Assembly (NCBI GenBank): GCA_017654735.1
Contig: JADPYG010000005.1
Span: 186,001-250,000, forward strand
Reading direction: 5' to 3'
From: Vishniacozyma victoriae
Lineage: Eukaryota; Basidiomycota; Tremellomycetes; Tremellales; Bulleribasidiaceae
Length of the DNA: 64,000 nt
Shown here: piece after piece, positions 1 to 12,049 of the stretch
Numbering within the stretch: position 1 is the stretch's first letter
Layout: each line of letters begins with the position of its first letter
Notes under the pieces: model-generated
Database searches by the model: none
Told to the model about the DNA's origin: nothing
What the model saw: only the letters and a program-made list of their open reading frames with translations
Program-made: the position numbers and the translations under genes

Positions 1-2595
1 CTCAACCCGACCATACCACCGGACGAGAACAAAAACATCGGTCCCACGTTCCTTCTGGTCTTGCATTCACTCCTGCGTCGCCTGCAAACCCACCCAAGTC
101 TGGATCGCCAGCATTGGCGGCTACTCGAGAACGACACGACACGTTGAACTCTATTCCCGAGACGCGAGCTAGCAAGACTGCTCCCAACAGCCCTGGTGGT
201 TCACCTACCGCAACTCGACATCCCAAGAATCATAACGGACCTCTCCACGATTTGAGGAGATTCTTGAATCACCACATCGGACACCATGGGGATAAAGAGT
301 CCAAGAATCGATCTGATCAAGCCAACCACGCATTGAACCAACATATGCACGATACTTCTGGTCCTTCTACACCCGGTGTCGGACCTAGTGGAGCCGCTAC
401 CCCCGGTGGGCAATTACGAGGTACCGGTTTCCCTGGTTTGACAAGTGCTACTCCCAGCGCTACGCCCAGTCGAACCACTACTGGTGCTCAGACTCCTTCG
501 GAATCACATAGCGACAAGAACCATGTTGGCCATTCAAACCACTTGATGGGGTTCATGAGGCATCATCTCAAGGATAACGAAGGGGAGAAGTCGCATTCGT
601 CATTGGCGAATTTCTTTGGTCATGGAGACAAGAAAAAGGAAAGGAAAGGTTCAAAAACTCCTACCGATTCACGAACTACTTCTGCTGCTCCATCTCGACA
701 ATCTACTCAGTTGAACATGACCGAGGCCGATCCCCATTCTCACACATACGCCCACCAGCCCTCTGCTCCTCATTCGCCATCCATCACTCCATCCGGTACC
801 CCTGGCATTGCGACACCAAAGAACGCAAGTGATTACCCTGGAGTCCCTTATCCTGTCGTTGCACTCTCTCACCCATCGCTACACGAAGCCTCTCACGCTC
901 ATTTATCCAAGAAATACGGAAAATGGGGTAAAGTGCTAGGATCCGGTGCTGGCGGTACAGTCAGGTTAATCAAGGCTTCTTCCAAGCAAGGAGGGACGAC
1001 TTATGCCGTCAAGGAGTTTAGGCCAAGGAGGCAGGGGGAGAATGAAAAGGAATATCAGAGGAAGGTTACTGCTGAATTCTGTGTCGGAGTGACTTTGAGG
1101 CATGTGAATGTTATCGAGACTGTGGATATTGTGAATGATCACGGCCATTTCTACGAGGTGAGTAGACATCCCGCCAGGGGTTCCGATCACTGGAGAGTAG
1201 GAATAGAGCTGATGACAGATCATGGAGTTTGCACCATACGATCTATTCTCGGTGGTGATGTCTGGTAAAATGGCTCGACCCGAGATCTACTGTGTCTTCC
1301 GACAAATCGTTGACGGTGTCAATTACCTACATGAAATGGGACTTGCCCACCGAGATCTCAAACTCGACAATTGCGTCATGACAAGCGACAATATCGTCAA
1401 GCTCATCGATTTCGGTACGGCCGCCGTCTTCCATTACCCCGGAAAACATCAAATCCCAGCTTCAGGTGTGGTCGGTTCGGATCCATACCTCGCTCCCGAG
1501 GTGTTGCACAAGGAACATTACGATCCTAGATTAACGGATGTTTGGAGTGTTGCGATTATTTTCATGTGCATGTCACTTCGAAGGTTCCCTTGGAAGATCC
1601 CTGATTACAAGACCGACATGTCTTATCGATTATACGTCAATACCCATCCTGAATTATGTACGAAACCGACCATCCCCACTCCTGCTCCCTCTATTGCGAA
1701 TGGTGCTGAAGGAAACGCGAAAGCAGGAGGACCACATTCGTTATTGGCCGATGGATCTAGTTCATTACCATTCCGATCCAACTCGGGTGCTTCGCAAGCT
1801 ACGACAATCGCTCCCTCCGAGAATGATGGGAAATCAAGAGGACAAAGTGTATCCGATGTGTCAGAGGCATCTACCGAAAGTGATGCTGAACAAGCACATG
1901 GTCATTTGGCCAGATTGGAATTGAGGGGTTCACCAGACAAGATTGTTGATCCTTCCGACGAATATTTCCCCAGGCGATCCGATTCAACAGCATCGACTCC
2001 TAATGCTAAATTCAACCCAAACTCGGCTCGACAAGCAACCGCGCCTGCTGCTGATAATGGACGACTTGCTGTCCCCACTGGTCGAAGTCGAGCAGTCACC
2101 AGTCCATCATCGGAGAAATCACCAACTTCCACTTCCCCATTTGCAGGTGCACACGATGGACCAAAACTCTCTCCATCCGAATCACAACATGAACAACAAA
2201 TGAAACGTGAACGAGCCGCTTCAATCTCTTCAACTCGTACATTCCAAACTGGGGGTGCTGAATCGATCTTCCGACTTTTACCACGAGAATCTCGATCGGC
2301 AATCATGAGAATGTTGGCTGTCGAACCTACTATTCGATGTACCCTTTCCGATTTGCTCAAAGGACGAGGACATGATGATCAAATGTGTCCTTGTGGAAGT
2401 CCTGATTGTGGTGGTAATATCAGTGTTCCACCTGCTGAGCTTACGGGTGTAAGCTTGGATGATGAGGATAAAGGGGATGAATGGGTACAGAACATTGAAT
2501 GTTGTTCTCATGCTAGGGCGGCTGGGCAAAAGGTTAATCACACGCATATCACTGTTGCGGAGGAGAAGCCTTTGAAGAAGAAGTTGTTCCATTAG
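1..2595 (+). CDS. HAL/NPR1-type Ser/Thr protein kinase (5' end outside window)
   Basis: The reading frame is open from the first bases, so the start codon lies upstream. Exons are <1-1157 and 1219-2595; the 61-base intron has GTGAGT and CTGATGACAG. The first ~880 bases encode a Ser/Thr/His/Pro-rich tail. The kinase domain follows: glycine loop (GSGAGG, ~nt 940), ATP lysine in YAVKEF (~1003), HRDLKLDN (~1350), IDFGTA (~1407), APEV (~1493). After FPWKIPD (~1600) a ~190-residue low-complexity insert separates the body from a subdomain-XI-like segment ending in RCTLSDLL (~2250-2360). The family (yeast HAL4/SAT4, HAL5, NPR1, HRK1) controls plasma-membrane ion and nutrient transporters. Which member is unclear, so no symbol is given. 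Confidence 0.9.
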
Positions 2596-3676
2596 AGTCT
2601 GAGCTCCGAGCTCCCGAAGGGAGTGAGGGCGAGGGTTGAGCTGTGGATGTCGCTTGGAGGAGGGAGTCGATTGGAAGGGAGGAGAGAAAAGGAGAGGAAA
2701 GGATACAAGGTAGAATCAAGAATGCTAGTGCGAATAGTCAGGATGAGATGACAGATGGAAATAAAGCGAAAGAGGATGAATATCTTGTTATGTTTGTCTG
2801 GTTGTAGTAGTGTAGGTTATAGGTTAAAGCTTTGCAGTGTAGCTGAATGAATCGAATGCAAGTACTAGCAATTGTACGACAAGAGCAAGCAAGGTGTGAC
2901 TAAAATAGGCACCCCTCTTGTAATTAGAAATTGTATCCCAAAGTAGACTAAGTAGAGTACTCGTAGTCTGGCCGAAGTTGATGACTTATGACCGAGGAAT
3001 TGAATTGAGACAACGTCACTCCTCGAGTAAGTTAGAGTATTTACTATTTCGTACTATACTATACTACATACATTCATGTCTCACTTATCTATGATGGATA
3101 CGAGCACCAGTATCGATACTTGTCGATATTCAAGAGCGTAGTATCACAACTATCTACAATTCAAGTCGAAAACGACGCGACGAAGCTTGAAGCTTGAAGT
3201 TCGACGTGAATCAGCTGGACCTGTATACCTATTCGACTATACTATGATATTACGCTCTTAGTATATCATATCATCACAAAATACGACTATAAGGTTACCC
3301 CATAGATTGGATTAGGTTCTACGTCACTTGTGTCTACGAGCAGATACCATCACAAAACAACACGAGACGAAGGAAAGGTCCTTTGGAGATCCCAGTATCC
3401 CCAAAGATATCAACGGTTCCTCCATCCAACCATTCCCGTACTTGCTACTACTTGTACACCTACAACTACAACTCGGAAACTACGGCGAAAGATCATTGTC
3501 GGTCCCACGAATCGGTCTCGCCTTGGATCTTCTATATAATCACGTCGTTGAGAGTAAAAGGATCTCTTCTTCCATTCAACCAATTCCAAAACACAACGGA
3601 TCTGCATACGATAGATACTATACGATACAAAAACATTATACCCAACAAAGAAATACAAACACCTCAATCTGTCAAG
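2596..3676. other. Intergenic: kinase 3' flank and NT-C2 gene promoter
   Basis: No gene is supported here. The stretch is AT-rich with short ACTAT/TATAC runs near 3050-3070 and 3235-3270, and a GAAGCTTGAAGCTTGAAG direct repeat near 3182. It must hold the terminator of the kinase and the promoter and leader of the next gene. Confidence 0.5.
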
Positions 3677-6167
3677 ATGTCATTCCACGCGACATACAAC
3701 CCCCACCTCTTAGCTCCTCCTACACAACGCCACCACTCCCATCATAACCACCCTCATAATCGCCTCACCCAAAACGCACAAGCAAGCGAATCAACAACAT
3801 CCCTCAATACGGGTCTTCGAGCGAAATTAAGGAGCGCACTTGAACTTCAAAAACACGCGCATTTCGATGTCAAAATCAATATTCATGAAATATCAAATGT
3901 TCCTCAATTACAAGGGGAATTTTGTTGTCATTGGCATTTTAGGGGAAAGAGTCCGAAGGTTAGGGATGGTGCTGGTGAGTTGATTTCTCGCGCTGCTAAG
4001 CGCATTACAATCTTTATCGACACGGAGCATGGGAAGAAGATGCTAATTGGCAGTAACACATAAACCTAGTTTACCAAATCTCAAATTCACCCAAGCCCGG
4101 CATCAGGATTCAACAGCATCATTACCCGTTCGATCCGTTTCCGACGACAAGGCTAAGCCCCCCACCGGCAGTGCAAGTGCAAGTACAAGTCAAGCAATGA
4201 AAGGGAAATCATTCTCAACACCACCCTTTTCTCTCAGTTCACACAGCTTGCTACCTACCGGCAAACACAAATCTGTCGATAAGAAAGGATCTGATCCTAC
4301 CCCACTCCGAAATAGTCTATTGGGGAGTGATCTCCAACCTGTCGAATCACCTGTTTCTGCGGGAGAGAATGAGGATACACCAACTGCTAGTAGTAGTATG
4401 GTAGGGAGGGATTCAGCTTCTTCAAGTCTATACAATCCAACCAGTACTGCCGCTTCATCTACCTCTTATTTATCTGTACCTATCCCCACTCGTCATTCGA
4501 CAGATGAGTCCAGAACAGCGGAGGCACCTATACCAATAGAGAGATCAAGTTCACGTCAAACAATGTCGAAATCGAAATCAACAAATGTATCCACACATCG
4601 AAATGGGGTTACACCAAATAAACCACTGGATAAGAATCATACATGTACATGGGACCAGGAGATAAATGTATCAATCCGTATACCTATTTCGAAAGGTGAT
4701 GGAACCGTAGGAAAGAAACCGATACTAGGAGAAGGACCGAAATCTCATTCAGGCCTCAAATTAGAGATTTCACAACTTCCAACCCACCTCACTCATCCGA
4801 AACATAATGAAGAAGCGCCCCATCCCCATCCTACTACTCATGCTCATGCTCAGGGTGAGAAGGAAGAAGAGGAAAGTGGGAAACACGACAAGAACGGATC
4901 ACACCCACATTCACATCCAAAAGGAAAACCTACGGCATTTGGAAGGGTTCATATTGATTTAGCTGCTTTCGCAGGTCGGGGAAGGACTACTCGAAAGTTC
5001 TTGTTGAAGGGAAGTAGGACGAATGCGACTGTTCAGATTACTGTGGAGATGAACTTTGTTGGGGGTGATAGGGATTGGGTTGCGTATGTCCTTTCTCCCT
5101 CTTGGGCCGAGTCAGATATCGGGATCTGGAGCTGATGATAGACCACCACTTGTCGAGGGACATCATGTGGCTGCTAGGATGAAGGATATTGTGGGTGGGA
5201 GGGATCCTAGTGAGAATACTCAGAAGGACCGTATGTCATTTTCACTCCCTCCAACCATCACCTTTCTCAGCATTCCCACCCACCCACCTCATTCAACCAC
5301 TTCGGACTCTATATTCCCGTATCATCAATGACCCAGTACCATTGCTGACAAATAGTACAACTCACCAAGACCCCATCACAATCATCCACCGGCTCTTCCA
5401 TCTCACAAGGCAACTCTAGTATATCCCGTATTCCATCCTCCACAAATCCAGGCCCATCATTAAGATCATACCCCCAATACAAATCTTACCACCATCATCT
5501 CCTCAGTGCACAAGATGCCAAACTCCGTACACCGACCGCCTCCGGATCTACTTCGATCCCGCGAAATACATCAGGACAGGATACGACTACTCCCAATGAT
5601 CGACGTGCTGGAACCCCTGGATTAGGTCATGAAGATGAAACTGAAATGTCGATGTCTCCTTCCACCCCCACACGGAGTTTTTGGAATCATCGTCATCACC
5701 ATCGCCATGGACATGGACATCTCTGGAAACGTTCAACAGAGGCAATTGGACCTAAGAAAACACCGGGAATAAAGGAAATTGATTCAATGAAGATAATCGA
5801 AGCGATCTTCAATCCAGCCCCAGGTCGTGTAGAAGGTCCATTCACTTACGTACCCGATGTACCCGTTGAACAAGAAGGAGAGGAATTAAGAGGTGAGGCA
5901 GAACATCATGAATCATTACCTGATAATGGTGAGGAGGTTGTGGTGGGGAAAAGGATGGGATGGAGGAGGAGAAAGACAGAGAGAAAAGATACTGTTTCGA
6001 GCGTCATGACTATGGGTAATAGGACTGTTTCTGGAGCGACCTCGTCAACTACTCTTGGCGCGACTGCAACTGCAAGTACAAGGAACCCATCGCCTGTGAG
6101 AGGTGGAAGGGGTGTTTCACCTGGGAGAATACCTAGAATTGGATCTTCTCATGCTATACATTCTTGA
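3677..6167 (+). CDS. NT-C2 domain protein (EEIG1/EHBP1-like)
   Basis: Four exons are proposed: 3677-3974, 4054-5083, 5142-5230 and 5356-6167, giving 742 residues. The start is the ATG in GTCAAGATGTC. The first half of an N-terminal C2 domain (residues ~45-100, with HFDVKINIHEISNVPQLQG) is separated from its second half (~295-440, with GRVHIDLAAFAGRG and NATVQITVEM) by ~190 Ser/Thr/Pro-rich residues. The C-terminus is His-rich and low complexity, with a short conserved-looking block near EIDSMKIIEAIFNPAPG. NT-C2 proteins in fungi and animals tether to membranes and link them to trafficking or the cytoskeleton. That role is family knowledge; nothing more specific is visible. The first intron's acceptor was chosen to keep frame. 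Confidence 0.8.
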
Positions 6168-7643
6168 GCGCGAGAGTGTGTTAGGGAAACGTGAGGGTCA
6201 AAGGAGTGAAGAGGAAAAGTAGAGTATAGATATAATCAAGTTGAATTCATTGTTACTTTACATCATGTATGCATTTACTTTCCGGATCCACGACTGACAC
6301 TGATACACGCATTAACTGTTTAAACTGATAATTGAGCCTTCTCTCTCACTTGGATGTATCCTGGTCTGAGACTTCGAATCAGGACATGGTCGCTTCCCAT
6401 TCCAGCCACTCTGCCACACCCAGTATAGCACTTTCCCTCCCGCGCGGATTTGAACGTTACACGACACCACGCGCCTACAGCCCGGGCATCCGCGGGCCGG
6501 GCTGGCCCCGCACGATGCCGTCTCACCGCGCACCATCGCGATTTCACTAAAATCGGTTAAAGCCCCTTAAATCTGACGCGACTTGCCAACGCCACTCTTC
6601 TGCTTGGCGTCCACACAGGTGGTCTGTGCGGTCTGTGGCGCCGCCCTCGATCGATTCATGTATATTCGTGAGGATGAGGATGTGAATGAATGTAAGTAGA
6701 CAGCAACGGCCGCAAGATATTTCGGGTGATCGGGAACGGGATGTACGGCCTTCCGGCTGTCTAAGCGGACGCCGATGCTCCACACTATTAATTCACGTGG
6801 TAAACAAGACAAGGGGAGGGGTAAGGTGAACGGTTCTTCCCAGCGGAAGTGTGATTTGTTTGGTAGTGTGGGAACAAGGTTAGTCACTCGTTACTCTTAA
6901 CTAACCCTGAATATTTCGATCGGTGGTGTATCGCTTTTTGATAGTACCAAGAGAGGATATTAATTAAAGGGTCGATGGTTGATTAGCCGGGTGCAAATTC
7001 TACCAAATAACGTGGAGGGTGGGGCAGAACGGAAGCTGATTTTAGTACCAAACGCCGATTTTGAATGAATTAAAAGGAAAGAGGGGAGGATAGGTAACGG
7101 CTTATGGCTTGTCGCCTCTTTTCGTTTCTCTAGACGGAGGGGAATAGGGGAGGGGATTCCTGTATTTTCAGGGTAAGTGATTAAAGTGGCGTTTGCTTCC
7201 AAGATCGGGGAACTACTTTCTCGCGCTTATCATCGTATCTTTTAAATCCAGTGGTGTTTCAATTGTACGGCAATGCCATAAATTATATCATTCACAACTC
7301 ACTGGATTTAATTAATTTGTTGCTATCATCTCATCATTCTATAATTGTTGGAATCAAGATCAACAGCTAGTAGAAGATTGTAAAAGGTATGTTCTATCTC
7401 ACTCATAGCCAGAGTTATGGCTTCAACTAACAAAGCAGCCAAGCCACTACACCCCCCTTGACGGCATAATATACACTCGACACAGCTCGATTGGTCGGTG
7501 ACATCCTCGGGTCCGAGCTTGATCAAAACCTTCTACAAACTAGTAATTTTCCTCAAATATTCAAAACTAGTGACTTTGGATAGTCACTTCCTCATTCTCC
7601 CACACGACCACGACTCCTTGGATCAGTTAGTATCCTCGTCAAC
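6168..7643. other. Long intergenic region upstream of bZIP gene
   Basis: This is an unusually long gap for the window. It is mostly AT-rich with one GC-rich island at about 6438-6545. No ORF with family motifs, tRNA or repeat family was recognised. It probably holds a long promoter and the transcribed leader of the bZIP gene. Confidence 0.5.
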
Positions 7644-7694
7644 GTAAGCTCCACTCGCGTCAACGAAGATCGGAAACGTACACTGACTTGACAG
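7644..7694 (+). promoter_or_regulatory. Probable intron in the bZIP 5' leader
   Basis: A 51-base stretch begins GTAAGC and ends with the branch/acceptor CACTGACTTGACAG, matching the coding introns of this window, yet it lies 93 bases before the bZIP start codon. The most likely reading is a spliced 5' untranslated leader. Just upstream, at 7569-7588, the arms AGTGACT and AGTCACT form an inverted repeat around six bases. Confidence 0.6.
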
Positions 7695-7786
7695 GATACC
7701 AAAAGCTTTGATCAATCGCACAGTACGAACCCCAACAACCTCATTTCCCTTCGACAACCAATCACCTCTCGAATCCATTTCACGTT

Positions 7787-9114
7787 ATGAACATGACATC
7801 AGCAGACGGTCCAGGTCAAGCACTAGGTCCACCAGACTTGTCATACCCCCCATACTCCCAGCATTCAATGGACGGTTCCGACCCAGCTCGTCGATATGCC
7901 TATTCCAACGGGAATGGTCAGGCCCAACTTCCAGCAAGGGGTCATTCGCCATTACCTGTCAAAAGGAGTGGCTCAGTCAGTGATGACGGTAATCGAAGTA
8001 GGAATGCGAAAGCACAAAGGAGGCATAGGGAGAAACGGAAAGCTCAACTCCGATTGGTAAGTTCTCCACCCACTTTTTTCATTTGAGCAAAACTGATATC
8101 AGCTCGAACATAAAGTAGTAGAACTCGAAGCTCAATGTGAATCCCTAACACATAAGCTCAATCAATGCGTATCCGAAGGCAGAGGCCCCGTACCATCCAT
8201 GCAGGAGTTCGAAGCTCTTCAAGCGGAAAACGCATACCTCCGACAAGAGAATGCGGAGTTGAGACGAAATTTCGGCGGAAGACCTCCTTATCCCAGTATG
8301 CCCCCTCCAGGGGTTGGTCTTGAGGAATCAAAGAGCAGTGAAGGGAGGTTTCAGGGTGAATACCCACACTCGAGCAGCCCTAGGGGATATGAGCGGGTAT
8401 GTCCCCTTTGATTAGGTGTTGATTAGGTGCTGACGTGTAGGTGAATGATTATAATCATGAATCTGGTTCCAACCCATCTTCATCCTCTGGATTCCACGTC
8501 GATCCAATGTCTCGACAACATAGGTCCAGGTTATCCCTTTCATCCGTGAGTACAATCTATCTGGTCTCATTTATTGGATCGGAGCTGAACAACAGGGGTT
8601 AAACTCATCCCCTTACGTACCTTCCACACCCGCATTCCCAGACCCACGACATCACATTGATGGTCGATACTCCTCTGGATCTGGGGGCTCTACCCAGGGA
8701 CAAAGCCAACCTGGATCTGGTCACGGGAATGGGCCCGGGACTGCAAATGGGACTGCCAATGGGAACGGGTCATACGATCATCCAGGATATCACGGTCCAC
8801 CACCCCATGTAATTCCAAGGAATGGAGTCATGTACCCTTCGGGCGAGTACAACAGGGAGAATGAATCTTGGAATGTGAGTTCCTCCCCCCTTTTCCAACT
8901 GATATGAGAAAAAGTGGCTGATGATCAGAATGGACCACCTCCATTCACTCCTCAAAATCCATATGGAGTCTACCCCGATTCCCAGGGACAGAGCCAATAT
9001 AGTGGAACACCCCATCACCCTGCTCATGAATTCCCAGATCCTGGACAAGCTCAAACGACCTCTCATGGATATAGTGAAGCGACGACAGCTTCTCATTCGA
9101 ATGAGGATTTCTAG
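7787..9114 (+). CDS. bZIP transcription factor with atypical basic region
   Basis: Five exons: 7787-8056, 8103-8396, 8441-8545, 8596-8874 and 8929-9114 (377 residues). The basic region around residue 70-90 contains NAKAQRRHR: the invariant N-x7-R is kept, the glutamine is like the Yap/Pap1 class (NxxAQxxFR), but histidine replaces the phenylalanine. An intron falls at the basic region/zipper junction; leucines then continue as LLEHKVVELEAQ, and a second heptad-rich stretch (ALQAENAYLRQENAELRR) follows. The remainder is Pro/Gly/Ser/Asn-rich and probably disordered. A second ATG lies two codons downstream. As a nuclear DNA-binding dimer it may read TGAC half sites; targets are unknown. It ends facing calcipressin. 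Confidence 0.88.
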
Positions 9115-9645
9115 AACTCTGCCAATCGATCTATGACTCGTCGAGTCGATTCGAAATAATTATCAAAACAAAAAGCGAACAATATCGCACCTTACGATCA
9201 TTACGTCCCATAGACAAATACACGTTCATTACCCACGTTACAATTACACCTTCAATAATTAGACTCGAATACCCGCCTGGCACCCACAAACACATACATG
9301 CGGTTTCTCTCTATAATATTGTCTTTCCTGTTTGCATGCATATACACGGCATTTTCCATTTACCTAGTGATCCCATTGATATTTCTCGATCATACTCGCC
9401 ATCACATAGACGTCCTTTGATCAAGTTGGAATGATATCAGCGGGAGTCACATTGCTCCGAGTGCCCATGTCGTCAATGATGCATTTCGTGAAATCGTGAT
9501 TAGATATGCTACAAGTATGCGTCGTACCGTGATACCTCCCATGCAAGCCTCGGGCCATACTCCCAAGCACCATTTATTGCCTGATGATACTGTTCTTCTC
9601 TCCTACCATCCTCTCTCTTCACCGCGAGACTCTACCCCCTCCCAC
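9115..9645. other. Shared 3' region of convergent bZIP and calcipressin genes
   Basis: No gene seen. The stretch is AT-rich and lies between two stop codons pointing at each other; it should contain both transcript ends. Confidence 0.5.
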
Positions 9646-10619
9646 CTACATAGGAGGCCTAGCAGTAGGTGCGATCCTCCCTCCCATACCACCCGGAACC
9701 TCCCAGGTCCCTTCATCAGCCACAAACTCCTCAATATCCACCGAACATCCTTGATCCGCAATACTAGTATCTTCAACTTCAACCCTAACACCCCCTTCAC
9801 CACCATCTAATATAATTTCTTTTCCTTCATGCCTTCTTAATCCATTCAACATCAAGCCTTCCAACGCCCTGTGTAAATCTTCAGCTAGGGTTTGGGAATT
9901 TGGTGCGTCTTCTTGGATGGGTTGCCAGCCTTCTGGGGGCGAGCCGGGGGGTGAGATTAGGAAGTTTCGGGATTGGGCCGGGACGGAGAGGTGGGTTGTT
10001 GAGGGGTCTATGTTGAGTGGGGTTGGTGGGAGGGGATATAGGCGGAGTAGGAGCCTGGGTGTCAGTCGCTTGGTATCATGGTTTCAGGTGAGAGGGTTCA
10101 AGTGATGGACAAAATGAAGAAGGGATAAAGGAGTGATGGGTGAAGGAGAAGGTGACTACGGTCATGCGACTAGGCAGTATAGCCCACCAGCTGGCAAGAC
10201 GAGCTGACTCCAGCAATTCTCACTCGGATCAGACTCGTTCCGGTACCTCTAATCGGTAGTCGTGCCAAGATACACGCCCACAAGCCAAGAAGAGGAGAAG
10301 ACACGCACCCATGCGCAGGCTGCGACGCGCTCCTCTGATGCCCTCTCTTCCTCCCGACATCCTCACCTAAATCAACATCCAAAAACAATCGATCCCCTTC
10401 CTTCTTAGCTAAGGAAGCCTCCTCATCGGTGGCATAAACGATAATAACCCTCCCAAATCCTTTAACAGGTGCCCAATGAACTATATTTCCAAATTGACTA
10501 TAATGTTCTTTTAATAATCGGAGTTGAGGACCTTCGAATAATGCAAGGTGGGGCAGGAGGAGTGCTAGGGTATTTGTTTGTTCGATATCGTGGGATATTA
10601 AGGATGGGGCTGTAGACAT
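9646..10619 (-). CDS. RCN1: Calcipressin / regulator of calcineurin
   Basis: Two exons, 10619-10309 and 10054-9646, give 239 residues. The intron is 254 bases, long for this genome, with acceptor CGACTGACACCCAG. The N-terminal half is an RRM-like fold (SQFGNIVHWAPVKGFGRV). The diagnostic calcipressin block FLISPPGSPPEGW sits after the splice, followed by a helix (TLAEDLHRALEGLML) and an acidic tail. The SP dipeptides in that block are phosphorylation sites in the family. Calcipressins bind and tune calcineurin (called Cbp1 or Rcn1 in yeasts and Cryptococcus), which governs growth at high temperature and Ca2+ stress. It shares a 143-base promoter with nicotinamidase. Confidence 0.92.
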
Positions 10620-10762
10620 TGTTGGTGAGTAGGGTTGAGTGAGGGTACTGCCGATTTATGAGTGAGTGACGATTGAATGTATGTAACGGAGATGACCGTG
10701 GGGAAGTGATCGGGTGGGGGTATCTTTGTGTCACTAAGGTCATATTCTATGCATGCATCAAC

Positions 10763-11611
10763 ATGTCCAAAACAGCCTTGATCATAGTAGACGTCCAATA
10801 CGATTTCCTGCCCCCCTCAGGAGCATTAGCTGTACCCGAAGGAAATCAGATCATACCCCGAATAAAGGACCTTTTATCCACTGATACTGGTAAATGGCGA
10901 TCGGTCATAGCCACCCAGGTCCGTCTTTACACCTCTTCTGATGATGCATGACTGATCTTAGGATTACCACCCTATAGGGCACATATCATTCGCATCATCT
11001 CATAGTGGTAGCAAACCCCTCGATGTCCTTACTGTCGAAGATGGTTGGGGGAGGGAGAAGGAACATGCTTTGTGGCCTGATCATTGCGTAATCGGGACAC
11101 CAGGATGCGAGCTGGATAAGGACCTCGTCTCAGTGTTCGGGCCTTGGACAGGTAAACTCAAACTAGCACGAAAGGTATGTTCCTAGTTAAGTAAGGGCTG
11201 ATGGAAGGGATGGGACAAGACTGTTGAAAATTACTCTGCATTCGAAGGATACCTGACGGACGCTTCCAACCCTTCAGATCCGCCTGATCATATTAAACAA
11301 TCCACCGCCTCGAATTCCGAACTATCCCAATACCTGAGAGAACAAGGAGTCTCTAAGGTGGTAGTGGTGGGAGTAGCTACTGATTTCTGGTAAGTCCTCC
11401 TTAAGGGAAGGAAATCACGTGATAGGTGCTGACGAGAAGTGTGAATCATACAGCATTATCGGCTATTGAAGCAGGATTCGAAACTGGTATATACACACCA
11501 TGCATAGCTGGGATTGATCAAAAGGGATCTAAAGCAGCTCTGGATGGATTAAAAGAGAGAGGAGGGGTTGTTATAGATGATGAAAGTAGTTTAAACCAGT
11601 TCATAGAATAG
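10763..11611 (+). CDS. PNC1: Nicotinamidase (isochorismatase-fold)
   Basis: Four exons: 10763-10918, 10962-11174, 11220-11389 and 11440-11611 (236 residues). The start MSKTALIIVDVQYDF carries the catalytic Asp; DYHPIGHISF supplies the metal-binding Asp and two His; the nucleophile Cys is in ATDFCVNHTA, with its codon split by the third intron. The enzyme deamidates nicotinamide to nicotinate in NAD+ salvage and relieves nicotinamide inhibition of sirtuins. Length matches fungal Pnc1. It is divergent from calcipressin; the short spacer suggests one bidirectional promoter. The third intron contains CACGTG, probably by chance. Confidence 0.93.
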
Positions 11612-12049
11612 TAGTGTATAGTAGTAATGAATGACGAGTGTCTTTATCGGTTATTTCAATTGGACACGGGTCAACGGGCTGTTCGCGTTTCTCTCTTTTT
11701 CACATGCACTAAGGGGGGACCATTACTCTGCTTACTAGGATTATTGTATCAACTTGTATATCATTATATTGTATATCCTATAGTATCATCCACACAGAGT
11801 GATTATCGTTTATCGGCCAATCGACCAAATCGAAAAGGGCAAGGGTAGTCACTCCTCGAAATTCAAAGTCAAGATCATAAGAATTAGGTTAATTCAAGGC
11901 CAAGCAAATCAAGTGTCTCACTTGCCGGCGAGTAAGAGCACGAGGACGAAATAGAGTTCATCAAGTTCTCATCACCTTGTTTACATACATACATACATCT
12001 ATACGCTTGATCGAATAAGACTCCAAGGCGAGTCATCGACAAAGACACG
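11612..12049. other. Intergenic between nicotinamidase and membrane glycoprotein gene
   Basis: Nothing beyond expected 3' and 5' flanks was seen. A short CATACATACATACAT run at about 11981-11996 precedes the next start. Confidence 0.5.

Noticed and set aside
6440..6540. Possible minus-strand tRNA (B-box-like GTTCAAATCC)
   Set aside because: The bases around it cannot form a T-arm stem, and no matching A box or acceptor stem exists.
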